Positions 44,219-55,445 of a DNA stretch of 64,000 nt are shown here, one piece after another. The stretch covers positions 68,862,501-68,926,500 of the forward strand of contig NW_024466599.1 in assembly GCF_017591425.1 (NCBI RefSeq). The letters run 5' to 3'. Source of the stretch: Ochotona curzoniae (taxonomy: Eukaryota > Chordata > Mammalia > Lagomorpha > Ochotonidae). Below the pieces are notes generated by a model. The model saw only the letters and a list, made by a program, of their open reading frames with translations, had not been told where the DNA came from and did no database searches. The position numbers were made by a program, and so were the translations under genes. The first letter of the stretch is position 1, and every line of letters begins with the position of its first letter.

Positions 44219-44600
44219 CAGAGAGCAAAGATTCCAAATGGGAAGGAAAATAGTAACCTCTGGCACAGGGTACTCTTGTTGTCTGAATACCAGTTCTTTA
44301 CCTTAGAAATAAACTCTGCCTCCAACTTTCTAAGCAAGTCCCACTGTCTTGTCCATGTAACCATGTTTGAATATTATAGAATGGTTGGCAAAGCCCTCCA
44401 CCTAAAAAGGAAAAAATTAAACGGAAGGGCTTAGGTTAAAATGACCAGTCAAATCTCCTTCCTTCAAAGATTTGGAGGCATCCCCTCATCTGCCCTGCTG
44501 CGACCCCTGTGAGCTAGTCACTAAGCACTTGCCTCAGACCTTCCCGGGTCTGCACCATCGCTTACCCTCATCCACCAGGAAATTCTCTTGCTGATGACTA
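44219..44600. other. No gene seen; unassigned
   Basis: No recognisable feature. Confidence 0.5.
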
Positions 44601-44604
44601 ACAA

Positions 44605-44850
44605 TCCTGACTAAATTGCTTATCCTTCAAGGCTCCAGAGATGCTACTTACTTCCCAACCATATACAAACTTGCTTTTCTCCCTCTGGGACTGAATTTTC
44701 CAGGTACCACTTCCTGAGGAAGCACTCTCAGCTTACTCCTATGCCTCCTGGTATTTGTTTACCAAATGAATCTTCAAACTCTTGCTCTCCTACTTCTTTC
44801 TGCCCCATCTGAATCTCCATGTGGACTCTCAATTGCATTAAAATTTGTTT
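44605..44850 (+). mobile_element. L2 LINE fragment
   Basis: CTTATCCTTCAAGGCTCCAG, GATGCTACTTACTTCCC and a CTCCATGTGGACTC end suggest an L2 3' portion. Confidence 0.5.
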
Positions 44851-44945
44851 CTATAAATGTCTTACTTTGATCTAGAACTTTCAGATCCTGGGACCAATGT
44901 TATCCCTAACCATGTCTGGGTGGTCCTAGTTCGAAGTTGGAACAG

Positions 44946-44970
44946 AGTGTGTGTGTGTGTGTGTGTGTGC
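44946..44970. repeat. (GT)n microsatellite
   Basis: About 12 uninterrupted GT units. Confidence 0.96.
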
Positions 44971-44974
44971 ACAT

Positions 44975-45765
44975 ATTCCTTGGTACTATTGTATTGACAA
45001 AACCAACCAAAAAAGGTGCCAATAGACAGAGATCTTCATTTCCGTCAGCATCATGACTGCCCTTCTCAGACCCACACTATATCTCCTGGTTGCCTAGTAA
45101 GCATTGCTGGCCAGGTTTTAGCCATTAGGCTGTTATCAACTTCGTGGACAATGGATATTTTCCTCTGATATGCATGGGTCACACTCTTGGATCTTTGAAG
45201 AGGGAGTTTGCAGTGCTCAGCACACAAAAGCTCAGAAGAAATTGACTCAGTGCTGTTTGAATATGAATACCTTAAGTTGACTTGGGCACTTTTCAGTAAG
45301 TTGCAACAGTGATTACCCTTTAGGGTGTTACACACCTGTAGCTGGGCTCTCAAGTTCCAGCTGTCTCTTGAGGTCGACAACTTGACATTTTCAGAATTAA
45401 AAGGACCAAAAAGTCCCCCATCAGAACCACAAATGTACATTTCCTGAGTGTGTGTTCCCCACTGTACCTCTGGGACTCCCCAGTCTCCACCCCATCTCTC
45501 CCCAGATCGTCCTTGACCGTCAGTCTGACCAGAAAAAGGAGACTCTCCCCTATTCGTCTGTATGATCCTTGAAATCAAGCACTGGACCTCTGTGTAAAAC
45601 CCATATCTGGCCCTTACTTGGCTCAGAATTTCTAGTTACTAAATCGAATGGTGGAATGGTTTTCTGCCCTGGCTATGCCTTTTATTCCTGCAATGTGGAC
45701 CTTCTGTGGGTGCCAGATTGTTCTTCTGTCATTGAAACTTCTGCCTTAGAATGCGATAACATTTA
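44975..45765. other. Unassigned sequence holding a 170-codon minus-strand ORF
   Basis: The minus-strand ORF 45066-45578 begins MISRIIQTNRGESPF and ends RQPGDIVWV. It has no membrane segment, signal peptide or domain I recognise, and no repeat was identified under it. It could be chance or the trace of a decayed gene or element. Confidence 0.35.
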
Positions 45766-45766
45766 C

Positions 45767-46000
45767 TTTTTTTTTTTTTTTTTTTACTGGAGAGGCAAAG
45801 AGAGAGAGAGAAAGGCTGGTTGGGTAAGAAGCACCCACATGGACTCACACAGGTGCAGCCAACAGAGACTGAGCCGGTGGGTGCAGAAGTCAAAGAGTGT
45901 AGGATATGATGGCCAGTCTGTGAGATGGCAAATGGTCCTGGATGGAAGCTGGGACCTGCAGGGCATGGAGAATATAAAGAAATAAGTGTACCGAGATGCC
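45767..46000 (-). mobile_element. Possible old CSINE, antisense, with long poly(T)
   Basis: A run of about 18 T is followed by ACTGGAGAGGCAAAGAGAGA, as at a reverse SINE 3' end. The body is only weakly SINE-like (AACAGAGACTGAGCCGGTGG). Confidence 0.4.
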
Positions 46001-46758
46001 TGGCCACTCTCCTAAGTGGAAATGTTAAAGTGCTTCAACAAAAGCACAGTTAGAGGGACAGGCAGTGAGGAGCCTGAGCACAGGTCTTTTCCCTATGTGA
46101 GCCCTGGCAACAACTTCAGGGAGCTGTGTTGGGAACTTCTGGGATTGCTCAGTGTTGTCGGGGATGTGTCAGGGAAGGAGCTTTAAGTCCCACGTTAGGT
46201 GAGGGTGGCCGTGACTAAACAGGCATGGGGCCCATGTTGAGGACCATCACCACCTCCTCTCCTCCCCCACAGGGGCTTCAGTCATGGTTCCCAGGCTTCA
46301 TTCCTCGAGCAGTGTGCTCCTCTATCACGCAGCCCCAGCTTTCCCGGTATTTGAAAGAAGTCACTCTGCGTTTTCAAAATGACTTGTTTTCTGGCCAACA
46401 AAACTCATGACTAAAGTCGAATTTCACACCAACTGCTTTTGGAGTAATTTAAGCAAGTTTGGAGAGAGACTATGTATATTGCCTGTGAATTTTATTTTGC
46501 AAGTTGGTTCAATATCACAACAATTACCTGAGTATCAATAATGTGCCTTAAGATGAAATATTCTGCCTTTCCTAAGTAGCTGTCCACCTGATTAGAACAA
46601 TTTAAGCAAGTGACATCTTTGGAGAGGTGTTTCAGCTGAAAATTGAAAGTTTGTGTTATTTTGCTTCTTTCGATCCAATCTAGGCCCTTTCTCTGCTTTC
46701 ATTATCTCATTTAACAGAGGAAATATTAGTTCATTCCAAAATAGAAGTGAAAGTGTTA
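46001..46758. other. No gene seen; unassigned
   Basis: No repeat or exon recognised. Confidence 0.5.
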
Positions 46759-47078
46759 TTATTTTTAAAATATTTATTTATTTACTTGAAAGAGAGCTAG
46801 AGAGAGAGAGAGGGAGAGATCTTCCGTTCCATTTACTTACTCACTTCCTAGATCGAACAATGGCCAGCTCTGGGCCAGGCTGAAACCAGGCGCCAGGAGC
46901 CTTGCCCAGGTCTCCCCTGTGGGTGGCAGTGGTCCAAACACGTGGGCCATCCTTGCTGCTTTTCCAGGCCATTAGCATGGAGCTGGATTGGAATTTGAGT
47001 GCTGGAACATGCGGCACCCATATGGAATGTTGGCATTGCAGGTAGCAGCTTTATTCATTATGTCACAACACCAGCCCT
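46759..47078 (-). mobile_element. CSINE, antisense (first of three tandem)
   Basis: From AATATTTATTTATTTACTTG to TATGTCACAACACCAGCCC. Confidence 0.92.
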
Positions 47079-47147
47079 GAAGAGTGGAAGCATTTAATAA
47101 TAACATACTAAAATTAAAAGCAATTCATTCTTTTTGAAATTATTGTA

Positions 47148-47444
47148 ACTTATTTATTTATTTGAAAGTTAGAGTAACAGAGAGAGGAAGGGAGAGACAG
47201 AAATCTTTCATCTGCTAGTGTACTCCCTAAATGCCTGCAATAGAACTAGGGCAGAACGAAGACGTGGGCCAGAACTTCAGCTGGGTCTCTTACATGGGCT
47301 GCAGGAGCCCAAGTACTGGACTCATTATATGTTGTTGCCCAGGATGGATTGGAAGCAGAGTAACCAGGATTTAAATAAGCACTCAGATGTGGGATGTAGG
47401 CATTGCAAGTGGTGACTTATTCCTCTGTGCCACAATATCTGACC
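47148..47444 (-). mobile_element. Old CSINE, antisense (second of three)
   Basis: From ACTTATTTATTTATTTGAAAG to CTGTGCCACAATATCTGACC. Confidence 0.9.
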
Positions 47445-47720
47445 CGGAAGGCAGAGAGAGGGAGTCAGAGGAATAGGGATTGACTCACATCTACTGGTTC
47501 ACTTCCCAGATGTTCACAATGGCCAGGTCTGGGCTGGGTTGAAGATAGGAGCTGGGACTTTAATCCAAGTCTCCTGTGTGAGTAGCAGGAATACAACTAA
47601 GTGAGCTATCACCTGGTGTCTCTCAGGGTATGCATTAGCAAAAAATTGGAGGCCAAGGCATTCTGATATGAGAAGTGGTTATTGTAAGCAGTGTCCCAGC
47701 TGCTAGGCCAAACACCTGCC
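47445..47720 (-). mobile_element. Old CSINE, antisense (third of three)
   Basis: Directly abuts the second copy: GGAAGGCAGAGAGAGGGAG, TGGTTCACTTCCCAGATG and CAGCTGCTAGGCCAAACACC. Confidence 0.85.
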
Positions 47721-48423
47721 CAACGGGATAACTCATTCTTGATCATGAGTTTAGATTCTCTTTTAGGCTTGTTAATAAGGAAAGTATTTTCAGCCAGGAT
47801 CCTAGATTAATGAAGAAAAGCTTTCTCCACAGAAATGATTTCCTCACTTTAAAGAAGTAAGCAAGATGAGTTTGTTTTGTTTTCAATCCATTGAGTCCAA
47901 AGTCTGGATTCTATGACTATTTCAACAGAATAATATTTATTTCAAAGCTAAATGGTGCATATGCTGCTCAATTTAAGTATTTATAGATATTTTGTCTAAA
48001 GAAGGATGGAACATAATGGGTTAGAGAGAAATTCTGAAACACTGATACACAAAAGAAGTCAGGCACAAAAGAGCACACTTATCTGAAATCCTAGTAGGAT
48101 CAAAACTAATCTATAATGAGAACAAACAGATCAGCAGTGGCCTGCAGCCTCAGGGAGGCCGGAGAGAAGGCTTGGGGGATGGAAACGTCCTCTGTGGTGA
48201 TCATGGCAGTGGCAGTGTTACACAGACATCTACATTTGCACATTGAATTATATGCAAATGATACTTCAGAAAAATTGATTTGAAGGCAAGCACACAAATG
48301 CAACCTAAAGCTAGGATCTGAGTGGCCAAGAATTCTCAAAGAATTGAAGGCCTACATGGTTATTCTAAAAGTATTGGAAACAAGTAAAGTTTCTTTTGAT
48401 GCCAAAACTTTAAATATATATAT
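47721..48423. other. No gene seen; unassigned
   Basis: No repeat or exon recognised. Confidence 0.5.
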
Positions 48424-48733
48424 ATAAAGATTTTATTGCAAAGTCAGATATGCAGAGAGGAGGAGAGAAAGAGAGGCAGATCTTGTCTGTTGATCCACTC
48501 CCCAAGTGGTCGCAAAGGCTGGAGCTGAGCTGAAACCAGGAGCCTGGAGCCTCTTCCAGGTCTCCCACGTGGGTGCAGGATCCCAAGGCTTTGAGCTGAC
48601 CTTGATTGCTTTCCCAGGCTACAGGCAGGGAGCTGGATGGGAAGAGGGCTACCAGGATTAGAATCAATGCCCATATGGGATCCTGGTGCATTCAAGGCAA
48701 GGACTTTAACCACTAGGCTACTGCGCTGGGCCT
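48424..48733 (-). mobile_element. CSINE, antisense, with probable target-site duplication
   Basis: From AAAGATTTTATTGCAAAGTC to GCTACTGCGCTGGGCC. TGATGCCAAAACTTTAAA before and TGATGCAAAAACTTAAAA after are near identical. A TATATATATA run lies at the tail side. Confidence 0.95.
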
Positions 48734-48765
48734 ATTGATGCAAAAACTTAAAATCATGCCTATGG

Positions 48766-49090
48766 AGGCTGGTATGGTGATGTATCAAGCTAAACCTCTG
48801 CTTGCAGTGCCAGCATCCCATATTGGCACTGGTTCATGTCCTGGTTGTCCCACCTCTGGTCTAGCTCCTTGCTAATGTGCAGTGAAAAAGCAGTGGAATA
48901 TAGCTCAAGTCCTTGGGACCTGCACCCACATGGGGGACCCTGAGGAAGCTCCTGGCTCCTGGCTTTGGATTGGCTCAGCTTCAGCCACTGCAGCCATTTG
49001 AGGAATAAACCAGCAAATGGAAGAGCTTTCTGTCTCCCCTCTCTGTAAATCTGATCTGCCTTTCCAATAAAAATAAACAAAATTTTATTT
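48766..49090 (+). mobile_element. CSINE
   Basis: Head GAGGCTGGTATGGTGATG, GCATCCCATATTGGCACTGG and tail CCAATAAAAATAAACAAAAT. Confidence 0.9.
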
Positions 49091-49159
49091 AAAAATAAAG
49101 AAGAAGAAAAAAAAAATCTGCATTTTTAAAAAGTGAGGGTTTTGGGGGGGGGCAGATTG

Positions 49160-49446
49160 TTTTGTTTTGTTTTTGAGAGAGAGTGACTTCCCACCCACTG
49201 GCTTACCTTCCAAATGCCTACAACGGCCAGGTCGAGCAGGCCATGCTAAAGCCACGAGCCCGAAACTCAATCCAGATTTCCTGTGTGGATGGCAGGGACC
49301 CAACACCTTGAGCCATCCTTGCTTTCCCAGGGTGTGTGCCAGCAAGAGGCTGGAATCAGGGGTGAAGCCAGGACCAAACCCAGCACTCCAATACAGAATT
49401 TGAATGTCCCAGTCTACATACTAACTTCCAGGCCAAATGCCTGCCC
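49160..49446 (-). mobile_element. Old CSINE, antisense
   Basis: Starts TTTTGTTTTTGAGAGAGAG, continues CACTGGCTTACCTTCC and ends AACTTCCAGGCCAAATGCC. Confidence 0.8.
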
Positions 49447-50409
49447 CTAAACGTATCTTTCAATTCAAGTTTTACATGAATTTTTTGAAGTCTTTTTGGG
49501 TGTTTCTGATTTTTTTTTTTCCTTCAGGGGCCACCACACCAAATAGACTGTTCATCTACCTGTGCTTTCATTCTTTTTGTAAATGCAGTTGTAAGTGTGT
49601 CTCTACGTGTCTTTATAGACCTGACATGGACAAGACGTAAGGAGGCCTGTGGTTATCTTTCAGAGGAACCTGCTGAGTTCTGCCTGCAGCTCTTCCAATG
49701 GGAGGGCAGCAGAGTCGCTCACCCCAACTGCCCCTGCCCCAGCCCACCTGCTTCTGTCACATGCCGAGGTTGCTGATGGACAAGGTTCTTGCTGTATGGC
49801 CTCTCTTCATGCCAGCTATCTGGGAGCAAGCCCAGGAGGACACTGTCCTACCAGTCATCTGTTGCTGGGAGCAATGACAAGAACAGAGTAGAATATTCCC
49901 GGACGACCACAAGGAAGTAGAGAAAATACACAACCCATTACAGTAGACTTGGACAAAAAATTCGCCCCATTTTGGGAGCAGTTGTGTTTAAACTGAAAGC
50001 TAACTCATACCCAAAAATAAGTGATCAAACCCTGACCCTAAGCTCTGGAGATCAAGTGGAAAAGGCTGGCAGGGAGGTGAACACATGTTTCACTATGATA
50101 GAACCCTACATCAAGTTAAAATGAACATGACTTATTTTTCTATGAATTTTCCTGGAATTATGACATTTAAGGAATGAACATAGTAAGCATATGAATAAAT
50201 GCACACAATATCACAAGCTAAGAGTAAGTTTAAGAAGTGTGAGCTTCATGGCAGGTAAGGGTTAGATCTTGCTCTTTTAAGGTAGTTGGTTTGCCTAGTT
50301 CTGAATTCTGGTTTGGTCTGTAGGATAGGAATGGGTTTGAGAGAGTGTGACAAGCTGGGAGTCCCTGGAACATTACTTTGGGTGTTAAACATTTTTAAAT
50401 GTTTACAAT
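49447..50409. other. No gene seen; unassigned
   Basis: 49630-49900 is GC-richer with an 80-codon ORF but no recognised domain. The rest is AT-rich. Confidence 0.45.
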
Positions 50410-50690
50410 GTTGGGGTGGGTCTTCAAATGAGCAGTTGAGATGCCTGCAAGTCCTATCAGAGTGTATGGATTTGACCCCTGGCCCTAGTTCCAGATTCTA
50501 GCGTTCTGCTAATGTAGATCTTAGGGAGTGGGGACAATAGTGATGGCTCAAGTAATTGGATCCCTGACACCCACATGGGAGACAGGATTGAGTTCCTGAT
50601 TCCCAGCTGTGGCTCCCAGCTTTGTGCCCATTGTAGGCATTTGTAGGTATTTGAGAATTCTGTTTTCTGCCTCTAAGTAAACAGGTATCT
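50410..50690 (+). mobile_element. Old CSINE
   Basis: TGAGCAGTTGAGATGCCTGC A-box region, TATGGATTTGACCCCTGGCC B-box region and TGATGGCTCAAGTAATTGG. Confidence 0.82.
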
Positions 50691-51099
50691 AATTGCAGAA
50701 ATTCATACAAGTAAAAAGTAAAATTAACAGATGTGTTTTTTTTTTTTAAATTTACAATCTCGGGTTGTGTTGAGTCAGTCAACCACTCACAGGTGTCTGG
50801 GCTCATGTGCCCTGCTTTATACAAGTCATATATTTGGATCCATGAAAAATGAAAATGTAGATTTATTGCTTCGTTTATAAAGGAGGAGAAAAGATCTTTT
50901 TCCCTTCTTTTCTTTCTCTCTTCTTCTTTTCTCTCTGGCTGGCAGCAGGCTTAGGCAACTTGCCCTGGTTATAAGTGTGTCATTCACTCCTGTCCAATCT
51001 CCCACTGGTAAGGTTTGCACCCAAGTGTACCAGCAGTCCCTAGGTGAAAGCAATGCACAAGATTCTAGAAAGAGGCTGATTTGATATCTGTTTTCCTAC

Positions 51100-51210
51100 C
51101 TATTCCTTGGAAAGTGCACTTAATCTTTAGGCATTTAATTTCCTTTATCTACAAAATGGATGTGTGAATATCTGCTTTTGAGAGATGTTGTGGAGGTCAA
51201 GTGAAAGAAA
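51100..51210 (+). mobile_element. Probable MIR core fragment
   Basis: GTGCACTTAATCTTTAGGC, TTTAATTTCCTTTATCTACA and GAGGTCAAGTGAAAG resemble the MIR core; short and decayed. Confidence 0.45.
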
Positions 51211-51214
51211 AGAG

Positions 51215-51425
51215 TCGTCCGCATTACCTGTAAGGGATTGGGTCCAGGACTCCTCACAGATACCAGAATCCACAGATTATCAAGTATCTCATACTGTTTG
51301 TATATAACCTATATTCCTCTTTGTGATCTTTAAAAAATCTCTAGATTACTTATAATTCCTAGAACAATGAAAATGTTAAGTAAGTAGTTTTTATGCTGTA
51401 TCATTTAAGGATGAAAACAAATGAA
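51215..51425. mobile_element. Tigger/MER2-like DNA transposon fossil
   Basis: GGGATTGGGTCCAGGACTCC, GATACCAGAATCCACAGATT and CTCTAGATTACTTATAATTCC match in order the internal part of MER2/Tigger elements. The inverted-repeat ends are not both visible. Confidence 0.65.
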
Positions 51426-51484
51426 TCTTTATCTAGACCCAAGTTTTTAAAATGATATTTTTTAATTCTGAGGATAAATCTTTG

Positions 51485-51775
51485 AGGACAGGGAGATATA
51501 TATATATATATGAAAGATCTTCTGTCCACTGGTTCACTCCCCAACCGGTCGCAATGGCCAGAGCTGAACTGATCCAAAGCCAGGAGCCTGGAGCTTCTGG
51601 GTCTCCCATGCAGGAATAGTGTCTCAAGACTTTGTACCATTCTCTACTACTTTCCCAGGCCACAAGCAGGGAGCTGGATGGGAGGTGGGGCCACCGGGAT
51701 TAGAACTAGTGGCCATATGGAATCCTGGTGCATGCAAGATGAGGACTTCAGCCATTAGGCTACCGTGCCAGGCCC
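51485..51775 (-). mobile_element. CSINE, antisense, with the same head as 6201-6325
   Basis: The 3' half is diverged and has a (TA)n run at the start. The tRNA-like half carries TTAGAACTAGTGGCCATATG and is almost identical to the SINE 45 kb upstream. Confidence 0.94.
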
Positions 51776-52667
51776 AGAATCTATATTTTAATGTATGATT
51801 TTATGCTTTTGGCAGCACTAAGCCAAGTGCTTAAAATTGAGTCAGAAAACCTTTACTCTGTTGCTCCCTAAGTCTTTCTGTGTGGCAGTGACAGCCCAGG
51901 CAATATTTCGACTTATTTTGATTGTTCGTCTTCCAGGTCTTTCTTTTCTATTTAACACTTCCTTCTCTTCATCACACCTGCTGCTTCACTGTTATCCGGA
52001 GCCTTCTACAGTGTCATTGTCCTTGGACAGCAGACCCTAGGGCATGGCCTGTGGTTTAGGTTCTCCTGATTCTCCTGCTTCAATCAAAACACACCTGTTC
52101 TGGGTCTCCTTGGCCCAAGACTCTGCATGGCTTTGAGAGGGAATGTGGTAACATAATTTGAGCTAATCTACTGCTTTAGTAGATTTGTAGTCCTAGATGG
52201 TATTTACATTTGAGGCGAAAAAAAAACCACTTTAATGTCTTAATCCAACAAAAAAGTCAATTGGAATTTTAGAACCCTCAGGGGGTAGTAAGCGAGATAT
52301 TTTATACATAGTTGACCAGTGAATGGGGTTGTGAGTAAAGTTAGCCTGCTTTTGTGGTAGAACAGTTGTCAGGTGAGGGTCAGTGGAGTCCCTGGGGAGT
52401 TGCTGGATCCTAAGCAGAATATCCAGACCCAGGAGCTGAATGTGGCCCTGACTGGTTTGTTTGGCAGAATTTTGGTTCGAAATTTGAATGTGAACTTGGA
52501 TGCCTTGAAGTGGTCAACTCTCTGGTAGACTGGAGGCCCTACTTTCCCTACTGTCTGAATGCCTCCCTCATGGCTGGGTCACTATGCCACACCCTCCTTT
52601 TAGAGGGTAAAAGGCTAAGTTTGCTTTAAAAAAAAAAAGTCCAAAGTTAGAGGGCCTGGGCCAAGCA
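51776..52667. other. No gene seen; unassigned
   Basis: No repeat or exon recognised. Confidence 0.5.
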
Positions 52668-52695
52668 GGGCAGGGTAGGGCAGGGTAGGGCAGGG
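52668..52695 (+). repeat. G-quadruplex-forming GGGCA/GGGTA repeat
   Basis: Six GGG runs, each separated by exactly two bases (CA, TA, CA, TA, CA). This satisfies the usual G4 rule with very short loops. It is a small pentamer array next to the T-rich start of a SINE. Confidence 0.93.
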
Positions 52696-52734
52696 CAGAG
52701 CTCTTGCCCCTCAAGTTCTTGGTCAATTGTTTTT

Positions 52735-53051
52735 TTTTTTTTTTAAGATTTATTTTTATTATGTTTTTATTGGAAAGGTGGATATACAGAGAGGAAGATC
52801 TTTCATCCGATGATTCACTCCCCAAGTGAGCACAACGGCCGATACTATGCCGATCCGAAGCCAGGAGCCTCTTCCGGGTCTCCCACGCGGTTGCAGGTTC
52901 CCAAAGCTTTGGGCCGTCCTCGACTGCTTTCCCGGGCCACAGGCAGGGAGCTGGAAGGGAAGCGGGGCTGCCGGGATAGAACAGGCGCCCATATGGGGTC
53001 CCGGGCGTGCAAGGCAAGGACCTTAACCACTGTGCCACCGTGCCGGGCCCC
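52735..53051 (-). mobile_element. Young CSINE, antisense
   Basis: Long T-run, GATCTTTCATCCGATGATTC, young-subfamily ATACTATGCCGATCCGAAG and end GTGCCACCGTGCCGGGCCC. CAATTG before and after is a probable short part of the target duplication. Confidence 0.96.
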
Positions 53052-53127
53052 AATTGGTTTTTTTTTTAAGCCAACTCAGATGGAGTCAGCTTCAACAACC
53101 AGCACCTGATACTTGCCTGACTTACTG

Positions 53128-53490
53128 TGTTAGTTTGTTGTCTTAACAGAGCTCCATAAACTGTGTTTCTAGAGGCAACAGAAGTGTATTCTCTCATGGT
53201 TAAGGAGGCTGGAAGTCAAAAATCAAGGTGTCAGCAGGGTTTGATCCTTTTGGAAGTTATGCTCCTTGCTTGTTCGTAGCTTCTGGTGTTCCCTATCTAA
53301 CACATAATTTTTCTCCATTCTGCCTCTGTCTTCATGTGGCAGTCTTGTGTGTGTGCATTCTCTCTTTGTATAAGAATGGCAGTTGTAGAAGTAGGACTGC
53401 TCTACTCCAGTATGACTTCATTTTAACTGGTTACTCCTGCAAAGACTCCATTTCCAAACAAGGCCCGCATTCTGAGGTTCTGGAAGACAA
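53128..53490 (-). mobile_element. MaLR LTR (MLT1 type), antisense
   Basis: GTGTTAGTTTGTTGTCTTAA, GGAGGCTGGAAGTCAAAAATC, AAGGTGTCAGCAGGG and CAAGGCCCGCATTCTGAGG follow the reverse LTR order. Confidence 0.8.
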
Positions 53491-53686
53491 GGATTTGTGG
53501 AGCAAGAGGAGAGACCCTATTCTACCCAGCTCACATGAACCTGAGGAAAACCCAGAAGGCCTGGGTTTACATCTTCCAACTCCAAATACCCACTGCCTTG
53601 CCCAGGACTGGCTAAACAATATACTAGGCCTGGTGCAAAATAAAATTATAGGGCCTCTTGACACATTATTAAGAATTCCAGATTGA

Positions 53687-54027
53687 GGGCCCTCTGCAGT
53701 AGCCTAGTGACTAAAGTCCTCACTTTGCATCCACTGGGATCCCATATGGGCTTGGGTTCATGCTCCAGCTTCTCCACCTCCCATCCAGCTCCCTGCCTGT
53801 GGCCTGGGAAAGCAGTCAAGGATGGCTCAAAGCCTTGGGACCCTGCACCCACAAGGGAGACCCAGAAGAAGCTCCGGCTCCTGGCTTTGGATCAGTTCAG
53901 CTCTGGCCATTATAGCCACTCTGGGGAGTGAACCAGCAGACAGAAAATTTTTCTCTCTGTATTTCCTTCTTTCTGTGTATCTGTATTTCCAAATTAAAAA
54001 AAAAATACATCTTAAAAAAAAAAAAAG
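53687..54027 (+). mobile_element. CSINE
   Basis: Head GAGGGCCCTCTGCAGTAGCC, TGGGATCCCATATGGGC and tail CCAAATTAAAAAAAAAATAC. Confidence 0.94.
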
Positions 54028-54029
54028 AA

Positions 54030-55078
54030 AATTCAGTAAATATCAACACCAAGAAGACAGAGATGTTAGGGTTGTCCGACAAAAATCTGAAAGTGGCTGT
54101 AACAAAAACGTGTCAGTGACCACTTATCCATGTACTTGAAATAAATTAAAAAACTTGAAATTGTCATAAAAGAAATAACAGCTTTAAAAAATCAAATGAA
54201 ATTTTTAAAGCTGAAAACTACAATCATTACAAGTGAAAACTACAAAAAAAAAAATGCAGTAGATAGATGCCACAGCAAAGACAGCAGAAAGAATGAGTGA
54301 ACTGGAAGTTAGAACACTAGAACACTAGAACACTAGAAACACTAGAAACAATAGAAACACTAGAAACAATAGAAATTACTAAATCAGAATAACAGCAAGA
54401 AAGTAGACTAGAAAAATACGGGACTCCTGGAACTCGTGGGTGTGAAACAAAACGTCTAATCTATCTCAGAGTTTCAGAAGGAATTGAGAAAAAGGGCAGG
54501 GCAAAAAAAGAGTACTGGACACGATGACCGAAACATGCCCCCAACTGTGCAGAAAGGTAAATTTATAAATTAAATAATAAAGTTCAGCCAACCCCAAATA
54601 GAACTAACCTAAAGAAATCTACACTGAGACACATTAAAACCAAGTGTCTAAAAACTAAGCAGAAAGAAAATAAACCTTAAAAGTTCCCCCCAAAGGGGGA
54701 GCAATTAACACTATCTTCATTACAACAGATTTGTTAACAGAAATCATGACAGCCAGAAGGATGCCATAGGGTATTTTTCAAGTGTGAAAGAAAAGAATTG
54801 TCATTCTATTTCCAAACATTTGGACTTCAAAAAAGAAGAAAGGTAAGCATGCTTAGATTAAAGGAAATGAAGAAATATTTGTTATCAGCATATATATGCT
54901 AAAATAATAAAGGAAATTCTATAAACACAAAGGAAATTATGAGAGAAGGAATCTTGGAAAAGCAAAAAGGAAAAAAGAACAAACAAGGATACAGGATGCT
55001 CTTTTCTTGATTTTCCTAAATTATATTTGATAATGGAAGCAATCATTTTAACATTATATGATCATTATTATTATTTTA
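54030..55078 (+). mobile_element. Old L1M, ORF1 region
   Basis: GTCCGACAAAAATCTGAAAG, GAAACATGCCCCCAACTGTG, TCAGCCAACCCCAAATAG, GAAATCATGACAGCCAGAAGG and TCTTGATTTTCCTAAATTAT follow the order of the L1M ORF1 region and inter-ORF start. No frame survives. It contains a small tandem array at 54311-54377. Confidence 0.8.
54311..54377 (+). repeat. Short tandem array (GAACACTA / GAAACACTA / GAAACAATA units)
   Basis: Units of 8-10 bp repeated about seven times inside the L1M ORF1 region, probably expanded from AATAGAAATTA-like sequence. Confidence 0.9.
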
Positions 55079-55094
55079 AAAATTTATTCCTCAA

Positions 55095-55425
55095 TGGGCC
55101 CGGCGCGGTGGCGCAGTGGTTAAGGTCCTTGCCTTGCATGCCCAGGATCCCATATGGGCGCCGGTTCTAATCCCGGCAGCCCCGCTTCCCTTCCAGCTCC
55201 CTGCTTGTGGCCCAGGAAAGCAGTCAAGGACGGCCCAAAGCTTTGGGACCCTGCACCCGCGTGGGAGACCCGGAAGAGGCTCCTGGCTTCGGATCGGCAT
55301 AGTATCGGCCATTGTGCTCACTTGGGGAGTGAATCATTGGATGGAAGATCTTCCTCTCTGTCTCTCCTCTCTGTATATCTGCCTTTCCAATAAAAAAAAA
55401 TATAATAATAAATAAATCTTAAAAA
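55095..55425 (+). mobile_element. Young CSINE with 16-bp target-site duplication
   Basis: Near-consensus: TGGGCCCGGCGCGGTGGCGC head with intact A box, GGCGCCGGTTCTAATCC B box. AAAATTTATTCCTCAA lies on both sides (55079-55094 and 55426-55441). One of the most recent insertions here. Confidence 0.98.
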
Positions 55426-55445
55426 AAAATTTATTCCTCAAGAGT

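Noticed and set aside
52810..53109. 99-codon and similar ORFs recurring over the window with Pro/Gly/Ser-rich peptides
   Set aside because: The same peptides (for example GCRVPKLWAVLDCFP) recur wherever a SINE occurs; they are SINE translations in different frames.
55095..55165. tRNA gene candidate (clear A and B boxes)
   Set aside because: This is the tRNA-derived head of a CSINE; it cannot form a full tRNA cloverleaf and is followed by the SINE body.
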